Positions 1 to 11,288 of a stretch of DNA of 64,000 nucleotides are shown one piece after another. Position numbers and translations under genes: made by a program. Every line of letters starts with the position of its first letter. Position 1 is the first letter of the stretch. The stretch lies in NCBI RefSeq assembly GCF_024166365.1, contig NC_064821.1, positions 49,813,093-49,877,092 on the forward strand. The letters are read 5' to 3'. The notes under the pieces were generated by a model. It was not told where the DNA came from. It saw only the letters and a program-made list of their open reading frames with translations, and did no database searches. This DNA is from Elephas maximus indicus (taxonomy: Eukaryota > Chordata > Mammalia > Proboscidea > Elephantidae).

Positions 1-192
1 TGCTTGGTAAAGTAGAGGGTCAGTGAAATAGAGGAAGACCCTCAACAAGATGGATTGAGACAGTGGCTGCAATGATGGGCTCAAGCATAGCAATGATTGT
101 GAGGAAGGCAAAGGACTATAGAGTGTTTTGTTCTGTTGTACACAGGGTTGCTATGAGTCAAAACTGACTCGATGGCACCTAACAACGACAAT
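1..192 (+). mobile_element. RTE (BovB-like) LINE 3' end, 5' part outside window
   Basis: The block opens with GCTTGGTAAAGTAGAGGGTCAG and runs to GACTCGATGGCACCTAACAACGAC. It is the same 3' terminal text seen at the ends of the RTE copies at 45,859-48,671 and 59,958-60,327. The terminal (AAC)-rich tail replaces a poly(A), as is usual for RTE elements. It is non-coding remains. Confidence 0.8.
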
Positions 193-407
193 ATATATCC
201 ATGAAAATAAACGTTCAAATAAAAGGTTTACTTATATGTATCTTCATATCTCCTAACACATACGCATAACTTAGATGAAAAAAACTGTGATTTTTTTTGT
301 ATGGTTGCATAAAATTAGAAAAGTGCCTTAGGTTTCACAATTCACAAGGTTGATTTATTCTCTTTTTTACAGTTCTTACACCTCTTTAAAGATTTAAGAA
401 GTGTAGA

Positions 408-888
408 TGTCACTTTGACGACTAAGGTGGTCTAACTCAAGCCATGGTCTTTTCAATTGCCTCATATCCATGTGAAAGGTGGATAATGAAAAAGGAAGAC
501 AGCAAGGTGAATTGATAGATTCAAAATGTGGTGTTGGGGAAGAATATTGAATATACCACGGACTGCCAAAGGAATGAACAAACCAGTCTTAGAAGAAAAA
601 CAACCAAGATAGTCCTTAGAAGGGAGGATGTGAGACTTCAGCTCACTTACTGTGGACACATCATCAGGAAATACCAATTATTAGCCAAGGACATCATGTT
701 GGGTAAAGTGGAGGGTCAGCAAAAATGAGGGAAATCTTCAATGAGCTGGGTTTCCTTCATTGAGCTGCAACAATGGACTCAAACATACCAAGGATTATGA
801 AGATGGTGCAGGGCAGGGCAATGCTTCATTCAGTTATACATAAGATTGCCATGAGTCACAGCCAACTCCAGGCAACTAAGAACATCAC
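408..888 (+). mobile_element. RTE (BovB-like) LINE 3' fragment
   Basis: The block begins in the 3' coding end of the element (GTCACTTTGACGACTAAGGTGG, the segment that reads VTLRTKVRL-like in other copies). It passes through GAATATACCACGGACTGCCAAAGGAATG and ends in GCCAACTCCAGGCAACTAAGAACA. Frames are broken. It lies about 220 bases downstream of another RTE 3' end in the same orientation, so this may be two separate insertions. Confidence 0.8.
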
Positions 889-898
889 CTCTCCAGTT

Positions 899-941
899 CT
901 TACACACACACGCACACACACACACACCCACACAAACACAC
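899..941. repeat. (CA)n microsatellite
   Basis: An imperfect ACACAC run with CG, CC and AA interruptions sits immediately 3' of the RTE fragment. Confidence 0.9.
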
Positions 942-1420
942 TGCTGGCAAGTGGGACTATACTCTTTATTGTTCTCTTGACATCAAACTTATAACCATAT
1001 AAAATAAAACATTATACACATATATTTGTTGGGTGGTTTTATAAATTCAGTGCACAACTTCTTCCTGCTTCTCTTAGGTCTGCTGTGATGTCAGCCATGT
1101 CTCTGTTGAAGCTACTGGAAATATTAAGAGAGAGGAAGGGGGAGGAAGGGGATAGACAGTAATTTTTAGTTCGTGATGCTTTTTACCGTGTCCTTCTCCC
1201 AAGCCCCTCTGTATTGATGTGATCTTGAGGTGGCTGCCTTCCACCACCTCTCTTTCTTACTTATGCTAACACATTTATCAATTTTTTTCCTAAAAGTGAA
1301 GAGAGAACAACGGCGGTGATTTATGATGAGAATGTAACCGGTGGTAGAATTCCCTCTAGATAATACTTTTCCAGTTCATTTAATGAGGAGATACAGATAT
1401 TAAATTGGTGAGTCCAGACC
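942..1420. other. Intergenic, nothing recognised
   Basis: There is a purine-rich run near 1,128-1,150 (GAGAGAGGAAGGGGGAGG). No gene, RNA or repeat family was recognised. Confidence 0.5.
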
Positions 1421-1576
1421 AGATCCATTGCCTTTGAGGTGGTTCCAACTCATACCAACCCTATAGGACAGAGTAGAACTGCCCCATAGGGTTTTCAAGG
1501 AATGCCTGGTGGATTTGAACTCCCAACCTTTTGGTTAGCAGCTGTAGCACTTAACCACTACGCTACCAGGGTTTCC
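1421..1576 (-). mobile_element. AfroSINE copy
   Basis: Reading the reverse strand, GGAAACCCTGGTAGCGTAGTGG (tRNA A-box region) is followed by a B-box-like AGTTCAAAT. The body phrase CTATGGGGCAGTTCTACTCTG follows, and then the RTE-like tail. This is the short subfamily, without the 45-base internal insertion. Confidence 0.85.
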
Positions 1577-1799
1577 AAAATTAGTGAGTGGTTTATATAA
1601 TTAAAAATATATTAAATCTTATTTTTATTAAAATGAAAGTATTTGTTAGGTTTTAAATTAAAAAAAAAGCACTCCTAACATTAAATATTAACTACAATAA
1701 ATATTAAAAGAAAAAAAATGTGAATACAAATAAATGAAGTCAGTTCATTTGTCAGCATTAAAAGTGAAGTCATAATGTCCCTGCTTTGGATGTTTCAAC
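1577..1799. other. AT-rich intergenic spacer
   Basis: Very A/T-rich DNA with A-runs near 1,660-1,720. Nothing was recognised. Confidence 0.5.
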
Positions 1800-3015
1800 A
1801 TTAGAAAATCAAGCAATGTAATCCATCACATAAATAAAACAAAAGATAAGAACCACATGATCTTATCAATTGATGCAGAAAAGGCATTTGACAAAGTCCA
1901 ACACCCATTTCTGATAAAAAAAAAAAAACTCTCAGCAAAACAGGACTAGATGGGAAATTCCTCGACATAGTAAGGGCATTTATACAAACCCAACAGGCAA
2001 CATTACTCTAAATGGAGACAGACTGAAAGCGTTCTCTTTGAGAACAGGAGACAGACAAGAATGCCCTTTATCACCACTCTTTTCAACATTGTGCTGGAGG
2101 TCCTAGCCAGAGCAATAAGACAAGAAAAAGAAATAAATGGCATCCAAATTGGTAAGGAAGAAGGAAAAGTATCCCTGTTTGCAGTTGATATGATCTTATA
2201 CACAGAAAACCCCAAAGAATCCATAAGAAAACTACTGGAACTAATACAAGATTTCAGCAAAGTATCAGGATACAAGATAAACATACAAAAATCAGTTTGA
2301 TTCCTCTACACCAACAAAGAGAACTTTGAAAAGTAAGTCACCAAATCAATACCATTTACAATAGCTCCCAAGAAGATAAAGTACGTAGGAATAAATCTAA
2401 CCAGAGATGTAAAAGACATATACAAAGAAAACTACAAAATACTACTGCAAGAAACTACAAGAGACCTACATAAGTAGAAAAATATGCCATACTCATGGAT
2501 AGGAAGATTCAACATTGTGAAAATGTCAATTCTACCCAAAGCGATCTACAGATACAATGCAATCCCAATCCAAATCCCAAACACATTTTTTAAAGAGATG
2601 GAAAAACAAATAACCAACTTCATATGGGAAGGGAGGAGTCCCCAGATAAGTAAATCATTACTGAAGAAGAACAAAGTGGAAGGCCTCACACTATCCGATT
2701 TTAGAACCTACTATACCATCACGGTAGTCAAAAGAGCCTGATTCTGGTACAACAACAGACACATAGACCAATGGAATAGAATCGAGAACCCAGATGTAAA
2801 TCCACACCTATGAGCAGTTGATATTTAACAAAGGCCCAAAGTCTGTTAAATGGAAAAAGACAATCTCTCTAACAAACGGTGCTGGCATAACTGGATAGCC
2901 ACCTGTAAAAAAAACGAAACAGGACCCATACCTCACACCATACACAAAAACTAACTCAGAATGAATCAAGGACCTAAGTATAAAGTTTAAAATGATAAAA
3001 ATCATGGAAGAAGAA
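1800..3015 (+). mobile_element. L1 LINE ORF2 fragment, degenerate
   Basis: The + strand encodes pieces of L1 ORF2 reverse transcriptase and the following domain. It starts at the [14 protein letters not shown] segment, and then two frames carry [23 protein letters not shown] and [22 protein letters not shown] text. The catalytic box reads FAVD instead of FADD (near 2,180), and there are several frameshifts and stops, so it is dead. Both element ends are missing. The left neighbour is AT-rich spacer and the right neighbour is an unclassified repeat. Confidence 0.85.
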
Positions 3016-3290
3016 TGAGCACCTGGCTGGTTATCACCTGACCTCCATTCTTGGTACTTGAGCCAGTGGCCTGCTGTATTGCCTGCTGATCTTAGAAGTC
3101 ATCGGCCTCTGCAGCCTGTGAGCCAGCAGCCAGCTGTCTGACCTGCCAATCTTGGGATCGTCAGCCCCTGCAGCTTTGTGAGTCAGGAGAAGCCTCCAGC
3201 CTGATGCCTGACCCACAGACTTGTGACTTGCCAGCTTCTACAACCACAGGAGCCATATTCTTGAGATAAATCTCTCTCTCTATTATATAT
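3016..3290 (+). repeat. Unclassified interspersed repeat 3' end
   Basis: Copies of CCTGCTGATCTTAGAAGTCATC-like text recur within the block (near 3,080 and 3,145), so it has a weak internal duplication. It ends in GAGATAAATCTCTCTCTCTATTATATAT, a terminal phrase I recognise from dispersed mammalian repeats but cannot assign to a family. It has no coding content. Confidence 0.45.
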
Positions 3291-3302
3291 CCATACATAT
3301 AT

Positions 3303-3463
3303 GGAGCCCTGGTGGTTCAGTGGTTAAGCATTCAGCTACTAACCAAAAGGTTGGCAATTTGAATCCACTAGCCACTCCTTGGAAACCCTATGGGGCAGTT
3401 CTACTCTGTCCTATAGGGTCGCTGTGAGTTGGAATCAACTCTACAGCAGTGGGTTTGGTTTTA
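3303..3463 (+). mobile_element. AfroSINE copy
   Basis: Full short-form element: GGAGCCCTGGTGGTTCAGTGG head, GCAATTTGAATCC B box, body and tail ending GCAGTGGGTTTGGTTTTAT. It is followed directly by a TA/CA microsatellite that probably grew from the tail. Confidence 0.92.
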
Positions 3464-3514
3464 TACACACACACAAATATATATATATATATATATACAT
3501 AGACACACACACAC
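3464..3514. repeat. (CA)n/(TA)n compound microsatellite
   Basis: ACACACACACA, then ATATATATATATATATATACATA, then GACACACACACACA. It abuts the SINE tail. Confidence 0.9.
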
Positions 3515-3529
3515 ATGGTTTTACTTCTC

Positions 3530-3820
3530 TAGAGGACCTCGCCTCAGACACCCTCCAAACCACAAGTAATAATCTGTTTGGACACTGTACTCCTCTAGTA
3601 CTTTCTGTGCACTTCTTTTATGGCACTTAACACTTTCTATCATGTATGACAGTTTGGTATGTGTTTTCTCTCTCTCCTTGACTGTAAATACCTTATGGAC
3701 AGGGTAATATCTAGTGTGTCTTGATTCACCAGTTCATCTTTGTATGTCGCATGGTTCCTTGCCCATTATAGGTGCCCAATAAGTGGTTACCGAATGCAAG
3801 AATAAGTGAGGGATTGAGTC
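3530..3820 (+). repeat. L2 LINE 3' end
   Basis: It has the L2 terminal pattern: GCACTTAACACTTTCTATCATG, then CCTTGACTGTAAATACCTTATGGACAGGG, then TAGGTGCCCAATAAGTGGTTACCGAATG. It is ancient and diverged. Confidence 0.6.
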
Positions 3821-3970
3821 AGTAGCTCTGGTTTTATTTCCTGGCTTTGGCAGACACATCTGCTTAAGTGCATCAGGAACAGCCACAGTCATCAGGCATA
3901 ACCATATAATTCTGTGGATATAAAATCCTGCCCTAAGCAAAAGGAATTCTGAATCCTAACCCCAAGTAAA

Positions 3971-4174
3971 GGAGCCCTGGTGGTACCAAAGTTAAGCACT
4001 CAGCTGTTAACTGGGAGGTTGGTGGTTTGAACCTACCCAGTGGCACCACTGAAGAAAGACCTGGCGATCTGCTCCCATAAAGATTACAGCCCAGAAAACC
4101 CTATGGGGCAGTTCTACTCTGTCACCTGGAGTCGCTATGAGTCGAAATCGACTCGACGGCACTTGAGAACAAGC
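3971..4174 (+). mobile_element. AfroSINE copy, long subfamily
   Basis: It has the same head and tail as the short form, plus the internal segment GAAGAAAGACCTGGCGATCT to AAAGATTACAGCC that distinguishes the roughly 200-base subfamily. It ends GTCGAAATCGACTCGACGGCA, one of the least diverged tails in the window. Confidence 0.92.
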
Positions 4175-4594
4175 AGCACAGGGTCAGAATAGAAAAATTT
4201 CAAATAGTTAACATTTCCAGCCTTTAAGTCAGTCACAGTGTCACCTGTGATTACAGTCAAAATTATGTGTAGTTGTCAACAAGTTCTCATAGAGCAGTAG
4301 GCATTCCTGCATCATTTTGTGCAAGAAAAAGTTAAAATCTAGAAAATCATGACATCTAATAGCAATAGCTAGCAAGATGTAGTTCATCGAGACTTTATAA
4401 AAGAAAAAAATGCTGTTATTTTCCTTTCAAGAGGAAACATCCTTTTGCAATTTATAAGAGGTTGTTAGGAGGTAAAGGGTTCAAAGATGATGACACCAAT
4501 GAGTACAGACGAGCTAGCAGTGCTGCTGTCATTCATTCTTTCTACTTTTTCCCAAATCTTCAACTTTTTTTCTCTCTGTATATTAATAATTTAA
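4175..4594. other. Intergenic, nothing recognised
   Basis: The sequence is AT-rich and single-copy in appearance. No feature is supported. Confidence 0.5.
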
Positions 4595-4778
4595 GGAGCC
4601 CTGGTTGCACAATGGTTAAAGTGCTCAAGTCCTATCTGAAAGGCTGGCATTTGGACCCACCAGCTGCTTTGTGGGAGAATAGACCTGCCCTGTTTCCGTA
4701 AAGACTGCAGCATAGGAAACCCTATGGGGCAGTTCTACTCTGTGAGTCAGAATCGACTTCATGTCATACAACAACAGC
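4595..4778 (+). mobile_element. AfroSINE copy, long subfamily
   Basis: The head is GGAGCCCTGGTTGCACAATGG, with the AAAGACTGCAGC internal segment. The tail is GAGTCAGAATCGACTTCATG followed by ACAACAACAGC. Confidence 0.9.
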
Positions 4779-4950
4779 TAAAAATTTCCTTTAACATACA
4801 AGATATGCTATTATTTCTCCCAATCTTAAAAAACAAAAAACATTTTTACTCCACTTCTAGCTCCACCTACTGTTCCATTTCTCTGCTCTCTTTTGCCATG
4901 AAACTTCTTGAGTTGTCTATACTGGTATTCTCTTTTTTAATATTAACATT

Positions 4951-4951
4951 C

Positions 4952-4982
<31 letters not shown>

Positions 4983-7938
4983 GACTTTTATTAAGCTTCA
5001 AGTGAACGTTTACAAATCCAATCAGTCTGTCACATATAAGTTTACATACATGTCACTCCCTACTCCCACTTACTCTCCCCGTCTTGAGTCAGCCCTTTCA
5101 GTCTCTCCTTTCTTGACAATTTTGCCGGCTTCCCTCTCTCTCTATCCTCCCATCCCCCCTCCAGACAAGAGTTGCCAACACAATCTCAAGTGTACACCTG
5201 ATATAATTAGCTCACTCTTCATCAGCGTCTCTCTCCCACCCGCTGACCAGTCCCTTTCATGTCTGATGAGTTGTCTTCAGGGATGGTTCCTGTCCTGTGT
5301 CAACAGAAGGTCTGGAGAGCATGACCGCCGGGATTCCTCCAGTCTCAGTCAGACCATTAAGTTTGGTCTTCTTATGAGAATTTGGGGTCTGCATCCCACT
5401 GCTCTCCTGCTCCCTCAGGGGTCCTCTGCTGAGCTCCCTGTCAGGGCAGTCATCGATTGTGGCCGGGCACCAACTAGTTCTTCTGGTCTCAGGATGATGT
5501 AGGTCTCTGGTTCATGTGGCCCTTTCTGTCTCTTGGGCTCTTAGTTGTCATGTGGGCTTGGTGTTCTTCATTTTCCTTTGCTCCAGGTGGGTTGAGACCA
5601 ATTGCTGCATCTTAGATGGCTGCTTGTTAGCATTTAAGACCCCAGACGCCACATTTCAAAGTGGGATGCAGAATGATTTCATAATAGAATTATTTTGCCA
5701 ATTGACTTAGAAGTCCCCGCAAACCATGTTCCCCAGACCCCCGCGCTTGCTCCGCTGAGCTTTGAAGCATTCATTTTATCCCGGAAACTTCTTTGCTTTT
5801 GGTCCAGTCCAATTGAGCTGACCTTCCATGTATTGAGTGTTGTCTTTCCCTTCACCTAAAGCAGTTCTTATCTACTGATTAATCAATAAAAAAACCCTCT
5901 CCCACCCTCCCTCCCTCCCCCCCTCGTAACCACAAAAGTATGTGTTCTTCTCAGGTTTACTATTTCTCAAGATCTTATAATAGTGGTCTTATACAGTATT
6001 TGTCCTTTTGCCTCTGACTCATTTCGCTCAGCATAATGCCTTCCAGGTTCCTCCATGTTATGAAATGTTTCAGAGATTCGTCACTGTTCTTTATCGATGC
6101 GTAGTATTCCATTGTGTGAATATACCACAATTTATTTACCCATTCATCCGTTGATGGACACCTTGGTTGCTTCCAACTTTTTGCTATTGTAAACAGAGCT
6201 GCAATAAACATGGGTGTGCATGTATCTGTTTGTATGAAGGCTCTTGTATCTCTAGGGTATATTCCGAGGAGTGGGATTTCTGGGTTGTATGGTAGTTCTA
6301 TTTCTAACTGTTTAAGATAACGCCAGATAGATTTCCAAAGTGGTTGTACCATTTTACATTCCCACCAGCAGTGTATGAGAGTTCCAATCTCTCCGCAGCC
6401 TCTCCAACATTTATTATTTTGTGTTTTTTGGATTAATGCCAGCCTTGCTGGTGTGAGATGGAATCTCATCGTAGTTTTAATTTGCATTTCTCTAATGGCT
6501 AATGATCGAGAGCATTTTCTCATGTATCTGTTGGCTGCCTGAATATCTTCTTTAGAGAAATGTGTGTTCATATCCTTTGCCCACTTCTTGATTGGGTTGT
6601 TTGTCTTTTTGTGGTTAAGTTTTGACAGAATCATGTAAATTTTAGAGATCAGGCGCTGGTCGGAGATGTCATAGCTGAAAATTCTTTCCCAATCTGTAGG
6701 TGGTCTTTTTACTCTTTTGGTGAAGTCTTTAGATGAGCATAGGTGTTTGATTTTTAGGAGCTCCCAGTTATCGGGTTTCTCTTCATCATTTTTGGTAATG
6801 TTTTGTATTCTGTTTATACCTTGTATTAGGGCTCCTAGGGTTGTTCCAATTTTTTCTTCCATGATCTTTATCGTTTTAGTCTTTATGTTTAGGTCTTTGA
6901 TCCACTTGGAGTTAGTTTTTGTGCATGGTGTGAGGTATGGGTCCTGTTTCATTTTTTTGCAAATGGATATCCAGTTATGCCAGCACCATTTGTTAAAAAG
7001 GCTGTCTTTTCCCCAGTTAATTGACACTGGTCCTTTGTCAAATATCAGCTGCTCATACGTGGATGGATCTATGTCTGGGTTCTCAATTCTGTTCCATTGG
7101 TCTATGTGTCTGTTGTTGTACCAATACCAGGCTGTTTTGACTACTGTGGCTGTATAATAGGTTCTGAAGTCAGGTAAGGTGAGGCCTCCCACTTTCTTCT
7201 TCTTTTTCAGTAGTGCTTTGCTTATCCGGGGCTTTTTTCCCTTCCATATGAAATTGGTGATTTGTTTCTCTATCCCCTTAAAATATGACATTGGAATTTG
7301 GATCGGAAGTGCGTTAAATGTATAGATGGCTTTTGGTAGAATAGACATTTTTACTATGTTAAGTCTTCCTATCCATGAGCAAGGTATGTTTTTCCACTTA
7401 AGTATGTCCTTTTGAATTTCTTGTAGTAGAGCTTTGTAGTTTTCTTTGTATAGGTCTTTTACATCCTTGGTAAGATTTATTCCTAAGTATCTTATCTTCT
7501 TGGGGGCTACCGTGAATGGTATTGATTTGGTTATTTCCTCTTCGGTGTTCTTTTTGTTGATGTAGAGGAATCCAAGTGATTTTTGTATGTTTATTTTATA
7601 ACCTGAGACTCTGCCAAACTCTTCTATTAGTTTCAGTAGTTTTCTGGAGGATTCCTTAGGGTTTTCTGTGTATATAATCATGTCATCTGCAAATAGTGAT
7701 AACTTTACTTCTTCCTTGCCAATCCGGATACCTTTTATTTCTTTGTCTAGCCTGATTGCCCTGGCTAAGACTTCCAACACGATGTTGAATAAGAGCGGTG
7801 ATAAAGGGCATCCTTGTCTGGTTCCCGTTCTCAAGGGAAATGCTTTCAGGTTCTCTCCATTTAGAGTGATATTGGCTGTTGGCTTTGCATAGATGCCCTT
7901 TATTATGTTGAGGAATTTTCCTTCAATTACTATTTTGG
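4951..7938 (-). mobile_element. Young L1 LINE, 5'-truncated, about 3 kb
   Basis: On the reverse strand the element starts inside ORF2, upstream of the reverse-transcriptase FADD box. It runs through the ORF2 C-terminus, then a roughly 1-kb 3' UTR (4,979-5,974), then a poly(A) seen as a T-run at 4,951-4,978. The 3' UTR closely matches the copy at 25,201-25,780. The long uninterrupted reading frame and long homopolymer tail point to a recent insertion. Its 5' end abuts the 3' end of an older same-strand L1. Confidence 0.92.
5975..7938 (-). pseudogene. L1 ORF2 protein, C-terminal two-fifths, frame intact
   Basis: An open frame without stops covers the middle and end of ORF2p. The open frame extends to 8,002, but about its first 20 residues are read-through from flanking DNA. 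Visible landmarks are the reverse-transcriptase segment [20 protein letters not shown], then the catalytic FADD box (about residues 104-107 counted from 8,002). The element then continues to the C-terminal cysteine motif [18 protein letters not shown] (about 531-550) and the conserved YIHTMEYY region before the stop. The endonuclease domain and the first part of the reverse transcriptase are missing. With no promoter or 5' UTR it cannot act as an autonomous source. The frame is intact because the copy is young, not because it is a cellular gene. Confidence 0.88.
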
Positions 7939-7946
7939 TAAAAAAA

Positions 7947-9500
7947 TTTTTACTATGTTTTAGCTGAAAGTTTACACAACAAATCAGGCTCCCATGTAAC
8001 AATTTTTAGACAGATTGTTCCATGACATTGGTTATATTTTTCACAATGTATCAACATTTTCATTATTTCCATTCTGTTCTGTTTCCATTAATCCAGCTTC
8101 CTTGCCCCTCCTTAACTTCTCATCTTTGTTTTAGGGTAAATGTTGACTGTTGGGCCTCATATAGTTGATTATTTAAGGGAGCACAGTACTCACAAGTGAT
8201 ATTTATTTTATAAGCCAATCTATTATTTGGGGAAAAGGTGATCACTGGGAGTGGCTTCAGTTCCGAGTTCAAAGGGTATCTTGGGGTGATGGTCTCGGAG
8301 GTTCCTCTCATCTCTACTGGACCCATAAATCTGGCCATTTTTAGGAATTTGAATTTTGTTTTACATTATTTTCACATTCTATCTGGTACCCTCTATTGTG
8401 TCCCTGGTCAGAATGGTTGGTAGCGGTAGCCAGGCACCATCTAATCTAGTTCTTCTGGTCTCAGGCTAGATGAGTCCATGGTTCATGGGGGCTATTAATC
8501 CAGTGGGCTAGTTTCTCCTTTGAGTCTTTGGTTTCCTTCATTCTCTTTTGTTCCAGATGAGTAGAGATAAATAATTGTATCTTAGAGGATCACTCCCAAG
8601 CTTTAAAGACCCCAGGTACTACTCACCAAACTAGGATGTAAAAGATCATCTTTATGAACTATGTTATGTTCATGGGACAACTATATTAACCGAGTTGTCC
8701 CATGAGACCATGGTTGCAAGCCTTCAGTAAACCAATCCCACAAGGCATTTGGTTATGTGTAGGAAGTATCTGTAATTGTGCCCCGTATGTGTTTTATTAT
8801 ATGTATGAGTATATATGTAGTGCACACAAACATGTATATACATATGCCTACAAATACCCCTGTACCTGCACACCCATATACTCACATGTGCCTTCCTATA
8901 CATATATATGCACATATAACTACCTATGTAACCATACACATATTTTTTTGGTTGTTATTACTGTTGTTGCAATATTGCATGTTACAGCATTTATCAAAAT
9001 TGTCTCTTATTCTTGTGTACTTTTTAGTGTCTTCATTTACCTTGGACAAGTTGTGTGGACTTCACCCATATTGTGTACTGCCTTTCCCATCACCAAAAAT
9101 ATCAAGTGTCTACTATCTAGAAAGTGATTCCCCTCTCTCCTCTCCCATCCCTGGTAACCATCAGAGAACATTGCTTTCTGTGTGTATGCCTATTCTTGAC
9201 TTTTTATAAAAGTGAAACATAGAATATTTGTCCTTTTGTGATTGACTTATTTCACTCAACGTAACATCCTCCATATTCATCCATGTTATAAGATGTTTTA
9301 TGGACTCCTCATTATTTTTTGTAGTTGTATAGTATTCCATTGTATGTATGTACCACAATTTGTTTATTGATTCTTCCACTGATGGGCACTTAGGTTGTTT
9401 CCATATTTTTGCTACCATGAGTAATGCTGCAATGAATATAGGTGTGCATATATCTATTCCTCGAATAAACTCTTGCATGCCTAATTCTATTTGGTGTCTG
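7947..9500 (-). mobile_element. Older L1 LINE 3' end
   Basis: From the left it starts with the L1 3' terminus (TTTTACTATGTTTTAGCTGAAAG). It passes through a diverged 3' UTR containing the same TTCTTCTGGTCTCAGG and AAAGACCCCAGGTAC landmarks as the younger copies. It ends in ORF2 C-terminal sequence ([15 protein letters not shown], near 9,340). It is 5'-truncated near 9,497. A tetranucleotide-rich patch (8,770-8,945) has grown in its 3' UTR. Confidence 0.85.
8770..8945. repeat. Degenerate TATG/CATA-rich simple repeat
   Basis: It consists of alternating GTATGAGTATATATGTAG, CACACAAACATGTATATACATATG and CCCATATACTCACATG units. Both strands stay open for over 70 codons here, which is a by-product of the low complexity. 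Confidence 0.7.
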
Positions 9501-9527
9501 CTCCTTAGAGGGCCCACGCAAACACAC

Positions 9528-9612
9528 ATGCCGTATCCTCAGCTCTTAGAACAGTGCCTAAGATGCAGAGTGCTTAAGAAATATTTGGTAAATGAATTAG
9601 TGCATGAATGCC
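9528..9612 (+). repeat. L2-like 3' tail
   Basis: The text AGCTCTTAGAACAGTGCCTAAG, then GTGCTTAAGAAATATTTGGTAAATGAA, matches the L2 terminal pattern (CTAGAACAGTGCCTGG ... AATAAATATTTG). Short and diverged. Confidence 0.45.
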
Positions 9613-9754
9613 AAGACCAGAAGAGTAAGAAGAAACCAGCCATGCAAAAAAGCCAAGGGAAGAGTTTTTCAGCAAAGGACACCAAGTGCCAAGGTCTCAA
9701 GGATGGTAAGAGCCTGCCTTATTGAAGAAGGAAGACCAGTGAGGTTGAAGTAGA

Positions 9755-10660
9755 GGAGAAACAGAGTGTGGTAAAAGGTGAGGTGAGAGAAGCAGAGATG
9801 TCCAAATCCTGTAGGGTCTTACAGGTTTTATAAGGAGTTTGGGTTTTATTTAATGAAAATGGAAGGTCACTGCAGGATTTTGAACACATGAATGACATGA
9901 TCTGATTTATGATTTAAGAAGGTCACTCTGACTGCTTCTGAAGAGTAGAACGAAAAGGAACATAAGTGAAACAGGTCCAGTGATGTAGCCTAGATAGGAG
10001 ATGATGGTAGCTTGGATTCAAGGGTTGCAGGTCAGTTAGAAAGGACAGAATAATAGGTTCATGAAGATTTGTAGTAGAACAGAATACAGTTTGCTGATAG
10101 ACTGCATGAAAGCAAGAATGATTCTAATGTTTTGGGGCAACTGGATGGCTAGGGATGATTTGTGGGGGCGAAGTGTCTATTAGGCAGCCCAGTACAATGA
10201 TCAGTTAGGCAGTTGGACACATGCGTCTGGAACAGAGGGAAGAGAAACTGGCTAGAGAAAAATACTTGGCAGTCAGCATCCATATATGCTCAGTCAGCAT
10301 CTATATATGCCCATGGGACTAGATCATCTACGGAAGGAGTGTTTATGATAGAGATATGAGGGCTTAATACTAAGCCCTCCATAATAGTTAATATTTGCAG
10401 CTCTATAATATTTAGAAGTTGGTGGAAGTGGTAGCAAATGAGAGTATGGGCTTATAGAAGCCAATATAGGATAGGTTGTTTCGAAAATGTTTAATCGTAT
10501 GGAATGCTGCTGAGAAAGCCAGTAAGGATTGGATACAGAAATGTGAATGGATCTTGGCCCAATGGACAATGTTGGTGACCTCGACAAGAGAATTTTCTTA
10601 GAATGGTATGGACAGAGACTAAACTGGAGTAGACTGGAGAGTAAGGGAAGGCATGGGAAT
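9755..10660 (+). repeat. Ancient interspersed repeat, family not assigned
   Basis: Landmarks are TTAAGAAGGTCACTCTGACTGC (near 9,915) and GTTGGTGACCTCGACAAGAG (near 10,570). They occur in the same order as in 26,105-26,645 (GAGGTCATTGGTGACCTTGATAAG) and 21,900-22,020 (AATCATTCTGACTGCTGTG). The family is therefore present several times in the window. It has no coding frame. Confidence 0.5.
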
Positions 10661-11070
10661 AGTAACTACAGACAACTCTTTTGAAAAGTTTTCCTTTCAA
10701 GGGAAGCAAAAAAAGAGGGCAGAGCTTGAGGGGGATGTGGGGTCAAAGTTAGGAGTTTAAGGTGCTCTCAGACCAGCTATGTACCCAGTGGGGAGGAAGA
10801 GACTGATGGTCCAGAAGAGGACATGAATGCTGAACCAAAGTCTGTAAGAAGGTGAGACAGGAAGGAATCCAAAGTCCACATGAAGGGTTGGTCTTTGATG
10901 GCAGCAGGGAAACAGAATATGCTTACAGATGTAGGTGGCTTTGCAGATCTAAAGGAATGTGAATCAGCAAGAAGATAAATTTTGATCTGTGAGCTCTCTT
11001 TGTTCTGGCACTTGAATAAAAGCTATCCTAAAAGATTATGAATTCTACACTTCACTTTAACAAATGTCTT
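10661..11070. other. Intergenic, nothing recognised
   Basis: Purine-rich sequence in which no gene or repeat family was recognised. Confidence 0.45.
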
Positions 11071-11079
11071 TTAATTGAC

Positions 11080-11279
11080 TAACCTACCGCCATTGAGTCA
11101 ATTCCAACTCATAGCGACCCTATAGGACAGAGTAAACTGTCCCACAGAGTTTCCAAGGCTGTAAATCTTTACAGAACCAGACTGCCACATATTTCTCTCA
11201 CAGAGCGGTTCATGGGTTTGAACTGCCAACCTTTCAGTTAATAGCTGAGCGCTTAACCACTATGACACCAGGACTCCTC
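11080..11279 (-). mobile_element. AfroSINE copy, long subfamily, with target-site duplication
   Basis: Reverse-strand long-form element containing the ACAGCCTTGG / CAGTCTGGTTCTGTAAAGATT segment. It is flanked by the direct repeat TTAATTGAC (11,071-11,079 and 11,280-11,288), which marks the insertion precisely. Confidence 0.92.
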
Positions 11280-11288
11280 TTAATTGAC

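Noticed and set aside
6717..7157. 146-codon + strand frame
   Set aside because: Antisense shadow of the intact L1 ORF2 on the - strand.
8702..9209. Frames of 141 and 143 codons on the + strand
   Set aside because: They lie in the tetranucleotide-rich patch and 3' UTR of an L1 read antisense. The composition is tyrosine/cysteine-rich low complexity.
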